DNA of 64,000 nucleotides from Gloeotrichia echinulata CP02 (GCA_038087035.1 CP051187.1:4159001-4223000), one strand, 5' to 3'. Positions 1 through 8,463 are shown, counted from the stretch's first letter. The notes: a model not told the origin generated them from the letters alone. Translations and numbers: made by a program.

Positions 1-1
1 T

Positions 2-745
2 GGTAAAGGAATTCCTATTATTTTATTACATGGTGCTTGGAATGATAGCAGTCAATGGGTATCAGTAATTGAATCGCTATCGCACAATTTCCATTGCTTT
101 GCACCAGATTTATTAGGATTTGGTGAGTCGGAAAATCCTAATATCCACTACTCAATTGATTTACAAGTTGAGTGTTTAGCTGAGTTTCTGCAAGCCTTGA
201 AGTTAGAAAGAGTCTATTTAGTAGGACATTCTTTAGGAGGCTGGATTGCTGCTAGCTATGCTTTGAAATATCCAGAACAAGTTGAGGGTTTAGTATTATT
301 GTCTCCTGAAGGCGTAGAAATAGAAGGACAAGAAAAGCATTGGCAAAAAATGCAGCGATTAGTAACGCAATCACGGTTTATTACTAAATTGGTGAAACTG
401 TTGCTACCCTTGGCTAAAATCCTGGGATTGCATGAAAAAATTGAACAAGACTTTCGACTACGCCAGGTACTTTTAGAATACCCCACAGCTTGTCAGTTAC
501 TCTTCCAAAGGAAAAAGCCGGAAATCGCCGCAGAATTCCTCCAAAATCGATTGTTTTTAATGATAGCTCCAGTTTTAATTTTGCAAGGTGGTCAAGACAC
601 ACCAGAAACTTTAGCTAAAAGTCGGACTTACGCTCAATTAATTCCCAAGGCTGAATTAAAAATTATCGCCCATGCTGCAAATGATTCACTAGAATCTTCC
701 CCTGGGCTTGTGGCTACTGATATTCAGGATTTTATTACAGAGTAA
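2..745 (+). CDS. Alpha/beta hydrolase, 5' end outside window
   Basis: The frame is open from base 2, so the gene begins upstream of the window; an internal ATG at 197 is not the real start. Early residues give the HGAW oxyanion-hole motif, then FAPDLLGFGES, and the nucleophile elbow GHSLGG (Ser in the middle). The later LILQGGQDTPE stretch fits the acid-residue strand, and IIAHAAND may hold the catalytic His, though the usual GH is not clear. About 248 residues are visible, near the usual family size of 270-300. This is a serine-hydrolase fold; substrate cannot be told from sequence. The stop codon runs straight into a TAATGAG heptamer array. Confidence 0.85.
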   Translation, partial: GKGIPIILLHGAWNDSSQWVSVIESLSHNFHCFAPDLLGFGESENPNIHYSIDLQVECLAEFLQALKLERVYLVGHSLGGWIAASYALKYPEQVEGLVLLSPEGVEIEGQEKHWQKMQRLVTQSRFITKLVKLLLPLAKILGLHEKIEQDFRLRQVLLEYPTACQLLFQRKKPEIAAEFLQNRLFLMIAPVLILQGGQDTPETLAKSRTYAQLIPKAELKIIAHAANDSLESSPGLVATDIQDFITE

Positions 746-1050
746 TGAGTAATGAGTAATGAGTAATGAGTCATGAGTAATGAGTAATGAGTCATGAGTA
801 ATGAGTAATGAGTAATGAGTAATGAGTCATGATAATGAATGAGGAGTTGGGAGTCATGAGTAATGAATGAGGAGTTGGGAGTAATGAGTAATGAGTAATG
901 AGTAATGAGTAATGAGTAATGAGTAATGAATGAGGAGTTGGGAGTTGGGAGTTAGGAGTTGGGAGTTAAAATTCATAATTCCTCACTCCTCACTGCTAAC
1001 TCGTCACTCCTCACTGCTAACTCCTCACTCCTAACTCCTAACTCCTAACT
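743..1050. repeat. Heptamer array plus inverted GGAGTTA / TAACTCC arms
   Basis: Tandem TAATGAG (with TCATGAG variants) runs from the hydrolase stop to about 930. It is followed by GGAGTTGGGAGTTAGGAG units (about 931-968) and their complement CTCCTAACTCCTAACT (about 985-1049), so the right half can fold into a hairpin. This is the short-tandem-repeat type common in heterocystous cyanobacteria. The coaX stop codon and its last codons (Val-Arg-Ser) lie inside the right arm. Confidence 0.9.
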
Positions 1051-2078
1051 ATTTCCCGCATTCCCCAAAAAATTAAATTGGGTTCCACAATTAAACGGGT
1101 GGCAATTTCAGGGTACAAAGTTTGGAGATAGTTTAATAATAAAGTGCGATCGCCTCCTTTAATCGCAATATTCCCACTAGGAAATAAGTCCCACCAAGCT
1201 ACAATAAAATCTTTGATTCCAGCTATTACGGTGTAAATCACGCCACTTTGAATTGCTTCTGCGGTGTTCAGCGCAAAGCGTGGTGGTAAAGAGGCGAAAT
1301 TTCCTATCTCTAACACTGGTAATTGTCCGGTGTTTTGACCGAGTGTCGCCAATTGCAAACCTAATCCTGGTAAAATTGCGCCCCCTACTAAACATTGGTT
1401 AGCATCCGCACCAGTAAAAGTCATTGCTGTTCCAGCATCAATCACCAGCATGGGAAAACCCCAAGTCTTTCCAGCACCCCACAAAGCTAAGGCGCGGTCA
1501 ATTCCCAGAGTCGGATAAACGCTCTGGAGGGGTATTTGATCTAAGTTAATAACGCGCACATGAGGATAATTTTGCCAAAGTGCTGTTTGACTCGGAACCA
1601 CTGAGGCGAGGAAGATGGGGATAGGGGAATGTGAAGTTTCGTGTTCCGAACCTGAAGTTTCGAGTTCCGAACCTGAAGTTTCGAGTTCCGAACCTGAAGT
1701 TTCGAGTTCCGAACCTGAAGTTTCGAGTTCCGAACCTGAAGTTTCGTGTTCCGAACCTGAAGTTTCGTGTTCAGAACCTGAAGTTTCGTGTTCCGAACCT
1801 GAAGTTTCGAGTTCCGAACCTGAAGTTTCGAGTTCCGAAGCCAAAACTTGTCCCCCAGTGACAAACTTCCCCACTCCCCCACTACTCTTGTGCGGTAGAA
1901 AATCATCGAGTGTGTGAGATTGAGACAATTGTTGTATGACCGACTCAGATAGATGGTCTGTATCCCAAGTACAGTCAAGGGTTGTATCAATAAACAACGC
2001 CCAATGTAACCGAGAATTACCAATTTCTAAGGCTAGCCAGATATTCTGTTGGCGTCGTTGGTCGTTGTGCGGTTTCAC
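1038..2078 (-). CDS. coaX: Type III pantothenate kinase with in-frame repeat insertion
   Basis: CoaX phosphorylates pantothenate, the first step of coenzyme A synthesis. N-terminal LALEIGNSRLHW matches the family D/E-x-GN phosphate loop, ASVVPSQ is at about 158-164, IDRALALWGA and IDAGTAMTFTGAD follow, then VGGAILPGL. The start is a GTG at 2078 with no in-frame ATG before the first motif. The protein is 346 aa where the family is usually near 260; the excess is residues ~81-149, ten heptapeptides of the SELETSG / SEHETSG type, preceded by a Gly-rich stretch that also looks repeat-derived. The insert sits between the first motif and ASVVP, probably in a surface loop. The gene is divergent from flv3 with a 110-bp gap. 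Whether the enzyme is active is not shown. Confidence 0.88.
   Translation of the reverse strand: MKPHNDQRRQQNIWLALEIGNSRLHWALFIDTTLDCTWDTDHLSESVIQQLSQSHTLDDFLPHKSSGGVGKFVTGGQVLASELETSGSELETSGSEHETSGSEHETSGSEHETSGSELETSGSELETSGSELETSGSELETSGSEHETSHSPIPIFLASVVPSQTALWQNYPHVRVINLDQIPLQSVYPTLGIDRALALWGAGKTWGFPMLVIDAGTAMTFTGADANQCLVGGAILPGLGLQLATLGQNTGQLPVLEIGNFASLPPRFALNTAEAIQSGVIYTVIAGIKDFIVAWWDLFPSGNIAIKGGDRTLLLNYLQTLYPEIATRLIVEPNLIFWGMREIVRS
1633..1842. repeat. Ten tandem 21-bp units inside coaX
   Basis: The unit starts GAAGTTTCG and repeats exactly every 21 bp for ten copies, differing only at a few positions (cgTgt/cgAgt, one tccg/tcag). As 21 is a multiple of 3, the array keeps coaX in frame and is also free of stops in other frames on both strands, which creates spurious ORFs here. 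Confidence 0.97.
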
Positions 2079-2188
2079 ACTTTTGATTTTTTTAACTAAC
2101 CCATAGGTTTTTTAATAAAATTTAACAAAGAAGCCGTGTCAAAATAAAACCAGAAGCATAAATACAAATTTTGTCTAGGAGGGGAGTT

Positions 2189-3913
2189 ATGGTAGCGCTC
2201 ACCGAAAGAATTGAAAAAAGGCTCACCATTCAGACTGTAGATATTGCTGAAGACACAACAGCAATTCGTTCATTGGACTGGGATCGCGATCGCTTTGATA
2301 TTGAGTTCGGTCTGCAAAACGGTACAACCTACAACTCATTTCTGATACGCGGTGAGCAGACTGCTTTGGTGGATACATCTCACGAAAAGTTTCGTCAGCT
2401 GTATTTTGATACACTCACCGGACTAATCAATCCACAAGATATTGATTATCTGATTATCAGCCACACTGAGCCAGACCATAGCGGCTTAGTTAAAGATATG
2501 TTGCAACTGGTGCCAGATATTACTGTTGTCGGTTCTAAGGTGGCGATTCAATTTCTGGAGGATTTGGTACATCAGCCATTTAAACGGCGGATTGTGAAAA
2601 ATGGGGACAAATTAGATTTGGGTAATGGTCACGAGTTTGAATTCGTGATCGCACCTAATTTACACTGGCCTGACACCATTTTCAGCTTCGACCACAAAAC
2701 CCAAACTCTCTACACCTGCGATGCTTTCGGCTTACATTATTGCTCAGATAGCATCTTTGATGACGATTTAGCGGCTATCGAAGAAGACTTTCATTATTAT
2801 TATGACTGCCTCATGGGACCGAATGCGCGGTCTGTGCTGTCAGCCCTCAAACGTATGGGGGAACTGAAAAAAATTGCCATGATTGCCACCGGTCACGGTC
2901 CGTTATTGTACCATAACGTGGAAGAATTAACCGGGCGTTATCGGACTTGGAGCCAAAGTCAAACCAAAGCGGAAACGGCTGTAGGGATATTTTATGTTTT
3001 CGAGTATGGGTATAGCGATCGCCTAGCCCAAGCGATCGCCAACGGTATCGCCAAAACTGGTGTAGCTGTAGAAATAGTAGACTTAGACGCCGCCATTGAT
3101 TTACAAGAATTGCGGGAATTAGTCGGGCGTTGTGCCGGTTTGGTCGTGGGAATGCCTCCAAGCTCTAGTAATTCTACCGCTCAAGCTGCCCTCAGCACCG
3201 TTTTAGGGTCTGCAAACGAGAAACAATCTATTGGGATCTTTGAAACAGGGGGTGGTGATGACGAACCCACATATCCCCTATTAAACAAATTCCGCGCCTT
3301 GGGGTTACACGTAGCCTTCCCCGTAATTGAGGTCAGAGATACACCCACAGAAAACATCTATAAAGGGTGTGAAGAAGCGGGAACCGACTTAGGACAGTGG
3401 GTAACACGCGATCGCAGCATCAAAGCCATGAAATCTTTGGGTGCTGACTTAGACAAAGCATTAGGCAGAATCAGCGGTGGATTATACATCATTACTGCCA
3501 AAAAAGGCGATGTTCAAAGTGCGATGTTAGCCTCTTGGGTAAGTCAAGCGAGCTTCAAACCCCTAGGATTTTCCATAGCAGTAGCCAAAGACCGGGCGAT
3601 AGAATCCTTAATGCAAGTAGGCGATCGCTTCGTGTTAAATGTTTTAGAAGAAGGCAATTATCAAAAACTGATGAAGCACTTCTTAAAACGCTTCGCCCCA
3701 GGTGCAGACCGCTTTGAAGGAGTGAGAACCCAAGCAGCCCAAAACGGCACCCCCATCCTCACCGACGCCCTAGCATACATGGAATGCGAAGTCATCAGCC
3801 GCATGGATTGTGGCGATCACTGGGCAGTATACAGCACCGTCTACGCCGGACGAGTCTCTAATCCAGATTCCCTGACAGCAGTTCACCACCGCAAAGTGGG
3901 GAATCACTATTAA
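2189..3913 (+). CDS. flv3: Diflavin flavodiiron protein, Flv3 type (canonical di-iron ligands)
   Basis: Flavodiiron proteins of cyanobacteria reduce O2 to water using NAD(P)H. Order: lactamase-like di-iron domain (1-260), flavodoxin-like FMN domain (~265-410), C-terminal flavin-reductase domain (~430-574). The ligand set is complete: H92-T-E94-P-D96-H97, H159, D178 and H236, which marks the Flv3/Flv4 class. The start is the ATG at 2189, with AGGAGGGG 5-12 bases upstream; an upstream in-frame TTG would place that ribosome site inside the gene. An flv1-type gene follows directly. In heterocystous strains the adjacent pair is usually the heterocyst-specific flv3B-flv1B; the A or B assignment here is inferred from the adjacency only. 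Confidence 0.9.
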   Translation: MVALTERIEKRLTIQTVDIAEDTTAIRSLDWDRDRFDIEFGLQNGTTYNSFLIRGEQTALVDTSHEKFRQLYFDTLTGLINPQDIDYLIISHTEPDHSGLVKDMLQLVPDITVVGSKVAIQFLEDLVHQPFKRRIVKNGDKLDLGNGHEFEFVIAPNLHWPDTIFSFDHKTQTLYTCDAFGLHYCSDSIFDDDLAAIEEDFHYYYDCLMGPNARSVLSALKRMGELKKIAMIATGHGPLLYHNVEELTGRYRTWSQSQTKAETAVGIFYVFEYGYSDRLAQAIANGIAKTGVAVEIVDLDAAIDLQELRELVGRCAGLVVGMPPSSSNSTAQAALSTVLGSANEKQSIGIFETGGGDDEPTYPLLNKFRALGLHVAFPVIEVRDTPTENIYKGCEEAGTDLGQWVTRDRSIKAMKSLGADLDKALGRISGGLYIITAKKGDVQSAMLASWVSQASFKPLGFSIAVAKDRAIESLMQVGDRFVLNVLEEGNYQKLMKHFLKRFAPGADRFEGVRTQAAQNGTPILTDALAYMECEVISRMDCGDHWAVYSTVYAGRVSNPDSLTAVHHRKVGNHY

Positions 3914-4096
3914 TCAGGGACTGGGGACACTTCGACAAGCTCAGTGCATCGCTGGGGACTGGGGATTGGGGACTGGTGATTAGGGACTGGGGACTGGGAA
4001 TTAGGGAAAATCAGTAACTCCTCACTCCTAACTCCTCACTCCTAACTCCAAACTCCAAACTCCTAACTCCTAACTCCTCACTCCAAACTCCTCAAA
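3914..4096. repeat. GGGGACTGGGGATT and ACTCCTAACTCC repeats between flv genes
   Basis: The 187-bp spacer holds GGGGACT/GGGGATT/GTGATTA heptamer-like units followed by CTCCTAACTCCTCACTCC units, with the short interspersed piece CACTTCGACAAGCTCAGTG at about 3929. No terminator with a T-run is seen, so cotranscription of the two flv genes is possible. Confidence 0.85.
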
Positions 4097-4100
4097 ATCT

Positions 4101-5807
4101 ATGACAACAAATAAACCCCGCGACGTTCAAATATTGCCTATTGGTACAGATTCTACAATACTGCGATCGCGCAGTTGGGCAAGGCTAAGATTTGAAATTG
4201 AATACGCCCTGGCTAAGGGAACAACTGCAAATTCTTATTTGATTCAAGCAGATAAAATTGCCCTGATTGACCCACCAGGGGAAACTTTTACGGAAATTTA
4301 TTTGGCTGCTTTACAGCGACGAATTGATATCACAGCTATTGATTATGTAATAGTTGGTCATGTGAATCCCAACCGCGCCGCTACGTTAAAAGCGCTATTG
4401 GAACTAGCGCCACAAATTACTTTTATTTGTTCTAATCCTGGGGCGATAAATTTACGCGGGGCGTTAGAAAACCCCGATTTATCTATTATCATTATGCGGG
4501 GAGAAGAAACTCTCGATTTAGGTAAAGGTCATCATTTGCAATTTATTCCTACCCCAAATCCCCGCTATCCAGATGAACTTTGTACCTACGACCCGCAAAC
4601 AGAAATTCTCTATACAGATAAATTTTTTGGCGCCCATATTTGTGGCGATCAAGTATTTGATGAAGGTTGGGAAAGTATCAACGAAGATCGGCGATATTAT
4701 TTCGATTGTTTGATGGCGCCCCACGCCCGTCAAGTCGAAACCGCCTTAGATAAATTGATTGATTTACCGGTGCGGATGTACGCTACTGGTCATGGTCCGA
4801 TAGTGCGCTATGGCTTAATTGAACTAACCAAAGCCTATCGCGAATGGAGCCAACAGCAAACATCTGCTGACTTGACAGTAGCGCTAATTTATGCATCAGC
4901 CTATGGAAATACAGCCACCTTAGCCCAGGCGATCGCCCGTGGTATTACCAAAGCTGGCGTTGCGGTAGAATCAATTAACTGCGAATTTGCCGACCCCGAA
5001 GAAATCCGGGCGGCTATAGAAAACTCTGCAGGCTTTGTCATGGGTTCCCCGACCCTAGGCGGTCATGCACCCACACCTGTACAAACAGCTTTAGGTATAG
5101 TTCTTTCCACCGCTACTAACAATAAACTCGCCGGCGTCTTTGGTTCCTTTGGCTGGAGTGGTGAAGCCGTTGATTTAATTGAAAGCAGACTCAAAGATGC
5201 AGGTTACAGATTTGGGTTTGACACCATCCGCGTCAAATTCAAACCCAACGATGTCACCCTCCAACTGTGTGAAGAAGCCGGCACCGATTTTGCCCAAGCC
5301 TTGAAAAAAGCCAAAAAAATCCGCGCCCCAAAACAACCAGCCACCAACCTCGAACAAGCCGTAGGGCGAATTGTCGGTTCTCTTTGCGTGGTGACAGCCA
5401 AACAAGGCGAGGTATCCAGTGGAATGCTCGCATCTTGGGTAACACAAGCCAGCTTTAGTCCCCCCGGCTTAACAATAGCCGTCGCCAAAGAGCGGGCAAT
5501 GGAACCCCTATCCCACACAGGAAACCAATTTGTAATTAATATTTTAGCAGAAGGAAAAGAATTGCGGAAGCACTTCATGAAAACCTTCACCCCCGGACAA
5601 GACAGATTTGCTGGACTAGCCACCGAAGAAGCCAGCAACGGCTGTAAGATTCTCACTGGCGCCCTAGCATATCTAGAATGTTCCGTACAAAGCCGTATGG
5701 AAGTCGGCGATCACTGGCTAGTTTACGCGACTGTCAACGATGGTAAGGTTCTCAATCAAGATGCTGTAACTGCAGTTCATCATCGTCAGTCCGCCAATTA
5801 TTATTAA
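4101..5807 (+). CDS. flv1: Diflavin flavodiiron protein, Flv1 type (substituted di-iron ligands)
   Basis: Same three-domain layout as the upstream gene (di-iron core, flavodoxin-like, flavin reductase), 568 aa. The metal site is degenerate: H87-V-N89-P-N91-R92 replaces HxExDH and R155 replaces the next His, while D173 and H231 remain. This pattern is known for Flv1/Flv2 proteins, which act as the partner of Flv3/Flv4 in heterodimers. ATG at 4101 directly follows the repeat spacer and has no strong ribosome site. The A (vegetative) versus B (heterocyst) paralogue cannot be fixed from the sequence alone; adjacency favours flv1B. Confidence 0.88.
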   Translation: MTTNKPRDVQILPIGTDSTILRSRSWARLRFEIEYALAKGTTANSYLIQADKIALIDPPGETFTEIYLAALQRRIDITAIDYVIVGHVNPNRAATLKALLELAPQITFICSNPGAINLRGALENPDLSIIIMRGEETLDLGKGHHLQFIPTPNPRYPDELCTYDPQTEILYTDKFFGAHICGDQVFDEGWESINEDRRYYFDCLMAPHARQVETALDKLIDLPVRMYATGHGPIVRYGLIELTKAYREWSQQQTSADLTVALIYASAYGNTATLAQAIARGITKAGVAVESINCEFADPEEIRAAIENSAGFVMGSPTLGGHAPTPVQTALGIVLSTATNNKLAGVFGSFGWSGEAVDLIESRLKDAGYRFGFDTIRVKFKPNDVTLQLCEEAGTDFAQALKKAKKIRAPKQPATNLEQAVGRIVGSLCVVTAKQGEVSSGMLASWVTQASFSPPGLTIAVAKERAMEPLSHTGNQFVINILAEGKELRKHFMKTFTPGQDRFAGLATEEASNGCKILTGALAYLECSVQSRMEVGDHWLVYATVNDGKVLNQDAVTAVHHRQSANYY

Positions 5808-5842
5808 ACCATTTTATCGCCTATCTGACAACCATTGCCCGT

Positions 5843-6243
5843 AGGGGCGCAAGGCCTTGCGCCCCGAAATATCATCAAACGACGCCAAAAAACCTGATTT
5901 TCCCGTGCGATGAGGCGTTAAACCTACCATTCGCCAGTGATATCCGATTCGGCGTAGGGGCGCAAGGCCTTGCGCCCCGAAATATAATCAAACGACGCCA
6001 AAAAACCTGATTTTCCCGTGCGATGAGGCGTTAAACCTACCATTCGCCAGTGATATCCGATTATATGTAGGGGCGCAAGGCCTTGCGCCCGCGCCCCGAA
6101 ATATCATCAAACGACGCCAAAAAACCTGATTTTCCCGTGCGATGAGGCCGTAAACCTACCATTCGCCAGTGATATCCGATTATATGTAGGGGCGCAAGGC
6201 CTTGCGCCCGCGCCCCGAAATATCATCAAACGACGCCAAAAAT
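5843..6243. repeat. Four tandem ~113-119-bp units with GC palindrome
   Basis: Palindromes GGGCGCAAGGCCTTGCGCCC (with one more G and C outside) start at about 5844, 5957, 6070 and 6189, so periods are 113, 113 and 119. Between them the unit is nearly identical (atcatcaaacgacgccaaa..., cctgattttcccgtgcgat..., ccattcgccagtgatatcc). The last two copies have 6 extra bases (GCGCCC) in the palindrome. Diverged single copies recur near 10045, 40785 and 52500-52760, so this is a dispersed family locally amplified here. Confidence 0.95.
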
Positions 6244-6271
6244 TAGCAGCTTTGCTTTGAGGAATCTATTC

Positions 6272-6922
6272 ATGACTCAAGCCTTACCCAAATTAGTCAC
6301 ATTTGAGGAATTCGTTGCTTGGTATCCAGAAAACCCACAACGACGTTATGAGCTGCATGATGGAGTAATTATTGAAATGGCACCACCGACCGGCGACCAT
6401 GAAGAAGTTACAGGATTTTTAGTCAGAAAACTGAGTGTGGAAATAGATCGATTAAATCTTCCCTATCTCATACCAAAAACAGCACTAGTCAAACCACTAG
6501 AACATCAATCTGCTTATTCACCAGATGTGCTGCTAATAAATCAGCCTAATTTAGTAAATGAACCTCTCTGGAAAAAAGAGTCAACTCTTACTCAACCAGC
6601 ATCAATTCCTTTGGTTGTCGAAGTTGTCAGCACTAACTGGCGAGATGATTACCTAAAAAAATACGCTGATTATGTTGGGCGAAGCCCTTCCCGAAGGGTG
6701 GAAATGGGGATTCCCGAATCTTGGATTGTAGACTACGCTGCACTAGGTGGTAGAGAATTTATCGGTAAGCCTAAACAACCGACTATCTTGGTTTGCAGTT
6801 TGGAAGAAGGGGAATATCGCGTGACTAAATTTCGCGGTGATGACCTAATTCAATCTCCCACATTTCCCGAACTTAATTTGACCGCACAGCAGATTTTTCA
6901 GGCTGGAGTTGTGACAACATAG
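6272..6922 (+). CDS. Uma2 family (DUF820) putative restriction-like endonuclease
   Basis: The protein has the cyanobacterial Uma2 pattern: TFEEFVAWYPENPQRRYELHDGVIIEM, then AYSPDVLL, PLVVEVVS and SWIVDY, matching the PD-(D/E)XK-like core (E in ELHDG, D in SPDVLL, E in VEVVS). Start is the ATG at 6272; the frame continues upstream to a TTG at 6257 but lacks support. It is 216 aa, slightly long, because bases 6677-6701 encode an extra VGRSPSRRVEM-like piece formed by a palindromic dispersed repeat where relatives read directly from KYADY to the GIPESW strand. The function of these very abundant cyanobacterial proteins is unknown. Confidence 0.85.
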   Translation: MTQALPKLVTFEEFVAWYPENPQRRYELHDGVIIEMAPPTGDHEEVTGFLVRKLSVEIDRLNLPYLIPKTALVKPLEHQSAYSPDVLLINQPNLVNEPLWKKESTLTQPASIPLVVEVVSTNWRDDYLKKYADYVGRSPSRRVEMGIPESWIVDYAALGGREFIGKPKQPTILVCSLEEGEYRVTKFRGDDLIQSPTFPELNLTAQQIFQAGVVTT

Positions 6923-6929
6923 CTATAGC

Positions 6930-7058
6930 AATCCTGCTTCTTTAACCCAGTTAGAGGCACTTGGCGAGGATCTGTTAGATTTTACAAGTATTGATGACAC
7001 TTCGGCTACGCTCAGTGACCACTTGCTAAATTGGTCAGAAGCAAATCAACCAGAGTAG
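6930..7058 (+). pseudogene. C-terminal remnant of a DUF4351/Rpn-type protein
   Basis: The frame reads NPASLTQLEALGEDLLDFTS and then IDDTSATLSDHLLNWSEANQPE before TAG. The LEALGEDLLDF-SIDDL pattern resembles the C-terminus of cyanobacterial Rpn-family (DUF4351) proteins, and a short interspersed repeat (cacttcggctacgctcagtg) interrupts it. No start or N-terminal part is present. The family identification is from memory of the pattern and is uncertain. Confidence 0.45.
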
Positions 7059-7149
7059 GCATTTTGTGATATATCGATTGCACTCGTCCATATTTGTGCT
7101 ATAATTACAATCCTCACAATTAGGCTAATTTAAAACTAAGTTTTATTTT

Positions 7150-7310
7150 AAATACTCCAGATGAGGCATAGCCTCACAGACAGCCAAGCGGGTAAAGCTG
7201 CTTTATCATTCGCCAGAGGCTGGGAACGAGCAAAATTTTCGTTACGAGTCAAAACGGTTTAACTCTATCATTCGCCAGAGGCTGGGAACGAGCAAACGAG
7301 CAAAAGCACC
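7150..7310. repeat. Dispersed repeat with two GCCAGAGGCTGGGAACGAGC copies
   Basis: CATTCGCCAGAGGCTGGGAA occurs at about 7209 and 7268, and GAGGCATAGCCTC lies at about 7163. A related copy (CCAGCCAGAGGCTGG) is near 52657. No gene is seen in 7059-7385 on either strand. Confidence 0.75.
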
Positions 7311-7387
7311 AGAAGACCAATCTGCTGATTTACTAAATGAGATTTACATTGTTTGGCAAACAAGTTATAATATAATCATGCATGGAA

Positions 7388-7430
7388 GATGAAAAAGCCC
7401 AAGTACTGATTGGCGTCAGTACCTGGGCGT
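7388..7430 (-). terminator. Rho-independent terminator for the small membrane protein gene
   Basis: On the minus strand GCCCAGGTACTGA - 6-nt loop - TCAGTACTTGGGC forms a 13-bp stem (one G-U/A-C position) followed by TTTTTC. It lies about 105 bases after the stop of the 56-aa gene read on this strand. Confidence 0.75.
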
Positions 7431-7533
7431 GTCAAAATTAACATTAGAATGCTTCAAGGCAGTTAAGCTGCTTTACTGTTGAGAAAAAAACAAGCGGAAT
7501 TAACTCTCTAACTAGTTAGAGCTAGTTAAAGAT

Positions 7534-7704
7534 TTATTTTTTACGTGTTAGTTTCTCGATTATTTTCTCGATGGAATTTACTATGGATTCGATTGATTTT
7601 ATTGAATCCGAAAAATTCGGCGATGCCATATTGTTGAAAATAAATGCCACCACTAGTAGAATTGCCAGTACTAGAATTGGCAAAATCCAAAGGTATTCAA
7701 TCAT
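7534..7704 (-). CDS. Small 56-aa single-pass membrane protein, unknown function
   Basis: Not recognised. ATG at 7704 is preceded by a near-perfect ribosome site, AAAGGAGGAAA, 7-17 bases upstream on the minus strand, the strongest seen in the window. Residues ~4-23 (YLWILPILVLAILLVVAFIF) form one membrane helix, followed by MASPNFSDSIKSIESIVNSI and a Lys-rich end (KIIEKLTRKK). The tail is predicted to be an amphipathic helix in the cytoplasm with repeated SIxSI spacing. A good terminator follows, so it appears to be a complete monocistronic unit. Short bacterial membrane proteins of this form can be regulators of larger complexes or type I toxin-like peptides; neither is shown. Confidence 0.7.
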   Translation of the reverse strand: MIEYLWILPILVLAILLVVAFIFNNMASPNFSDSIKSIESIVNSIEKIIEKLTRKK

Positions 7705-7882
7705 GAAAAATTTTCCTCCTTTGAGGTTATGTTCTTTGATTTGAGTAGAAAATAAATAGCATTAGCCTCGTGCCCATATATAACTACGGGCTGTATTTTG
7801 CTGTCTATTTAATACCTTTTCTAATATACCATCATTCCAAGGATATGGATATTCTGTTATTTTCAGCAAATATTCATTCGTA

Positions 7883-8449
7883 ATGAATACAGTGATCCTC
7901 AATCTAGATCCCATTGTTCACCTCAGCGATGAGCAATTTTATCAACTCTGTATGGCGAATCGGGATGTAAACTTAGAACAAAGCGCTGCTGGAGAGTTGT
8001 TGATAATTGTGGCACCGGTGGGAGGGGAAAGCGGTAATCGTGAAGCGGAGTTGATTACCGATTTGAATATTTGGAATCGCCAAACCAAATTAGGCAAAGT
8101 TTTTAGTTCCTCCACAATATTTAGACTTCCCAACGGCGCGAAACGCTCACCGGATGCTGCTTGGGTAAAATTAGAACGATGGGAAGCACTAACTGCAGAA
8201 GAACAGAAAAAATTCCCGCCACTCACGCCAGATTTTGTCATTGAGTTGAGATCGGAAACTGACAGCATCAAAACTCTGCAAGAAAAAATGCAAGAGTATG
8301 TAGAAAATGGTTTGCGTTTGGGTTGGCTGATTAATCTTCAACAACAGCAGGTAGAAATTTACCGATTAGGACAACCTGTAGAGGTAGTTGAAATTCCAGC
8401 GCTACTTTCTGGCGAAGAAGTTTTACCTGGCTTTGAGTTGCAGGTGTGA
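7883..8449 (+). CDS. Uma2 family (DUF820) putative endonuclease
   Basis: 188 aa, starting at ATG 7883. It reads LSDEQFYQLCMANRDVNLEQ, then ELLIIVAPVGGESGNREAEL, SSSTIFRLPNGAKRSPDAAW, PDFVIELRSETDS, LGWLINLQQQQVEIYR, the standard order of full Uma2 proteins with the D (SPDAAW) and E-x-R/K (VIELRS) core. It is intact, unlike the repeat-invaded copy at 6272. It is separated by 178 bases from the divergent small membrane protein gene. Biological role of the family is unknown. Confidence 0.88.
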   Translation: MNTVILNLDPIVHLSDEQFYQLCMANRDVNLEQSAAGELLIIVAPVGGESGNREAELITDLNIWNRQTKLGKVFSSSTIFRLPNGAKRSPDAAWVKLERWEALTAEEQKKFPPLTPDFVIELRSETDSIKTLQEKMQEYVENGLRLGWLINLQQQQVEIYRLGQPVEVVEIPALLSGEEVLPGFELQV

Positions 8450-8463
8450 ACATCTTATATTGT

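Noticed and set aside
1541..2023. Long open frames on both strands overlapping coaX
   Set aside because: Created by the 21-bp repeat array; coaX alone shows family motifs.
5843..6243. Considered as a CRISPR array because of regular direct repeats
   Set aside because: The repeated unit is the whole 113-119 bp with no variable spacers. Heptamer arrays elsewhere likewise have no spacers.
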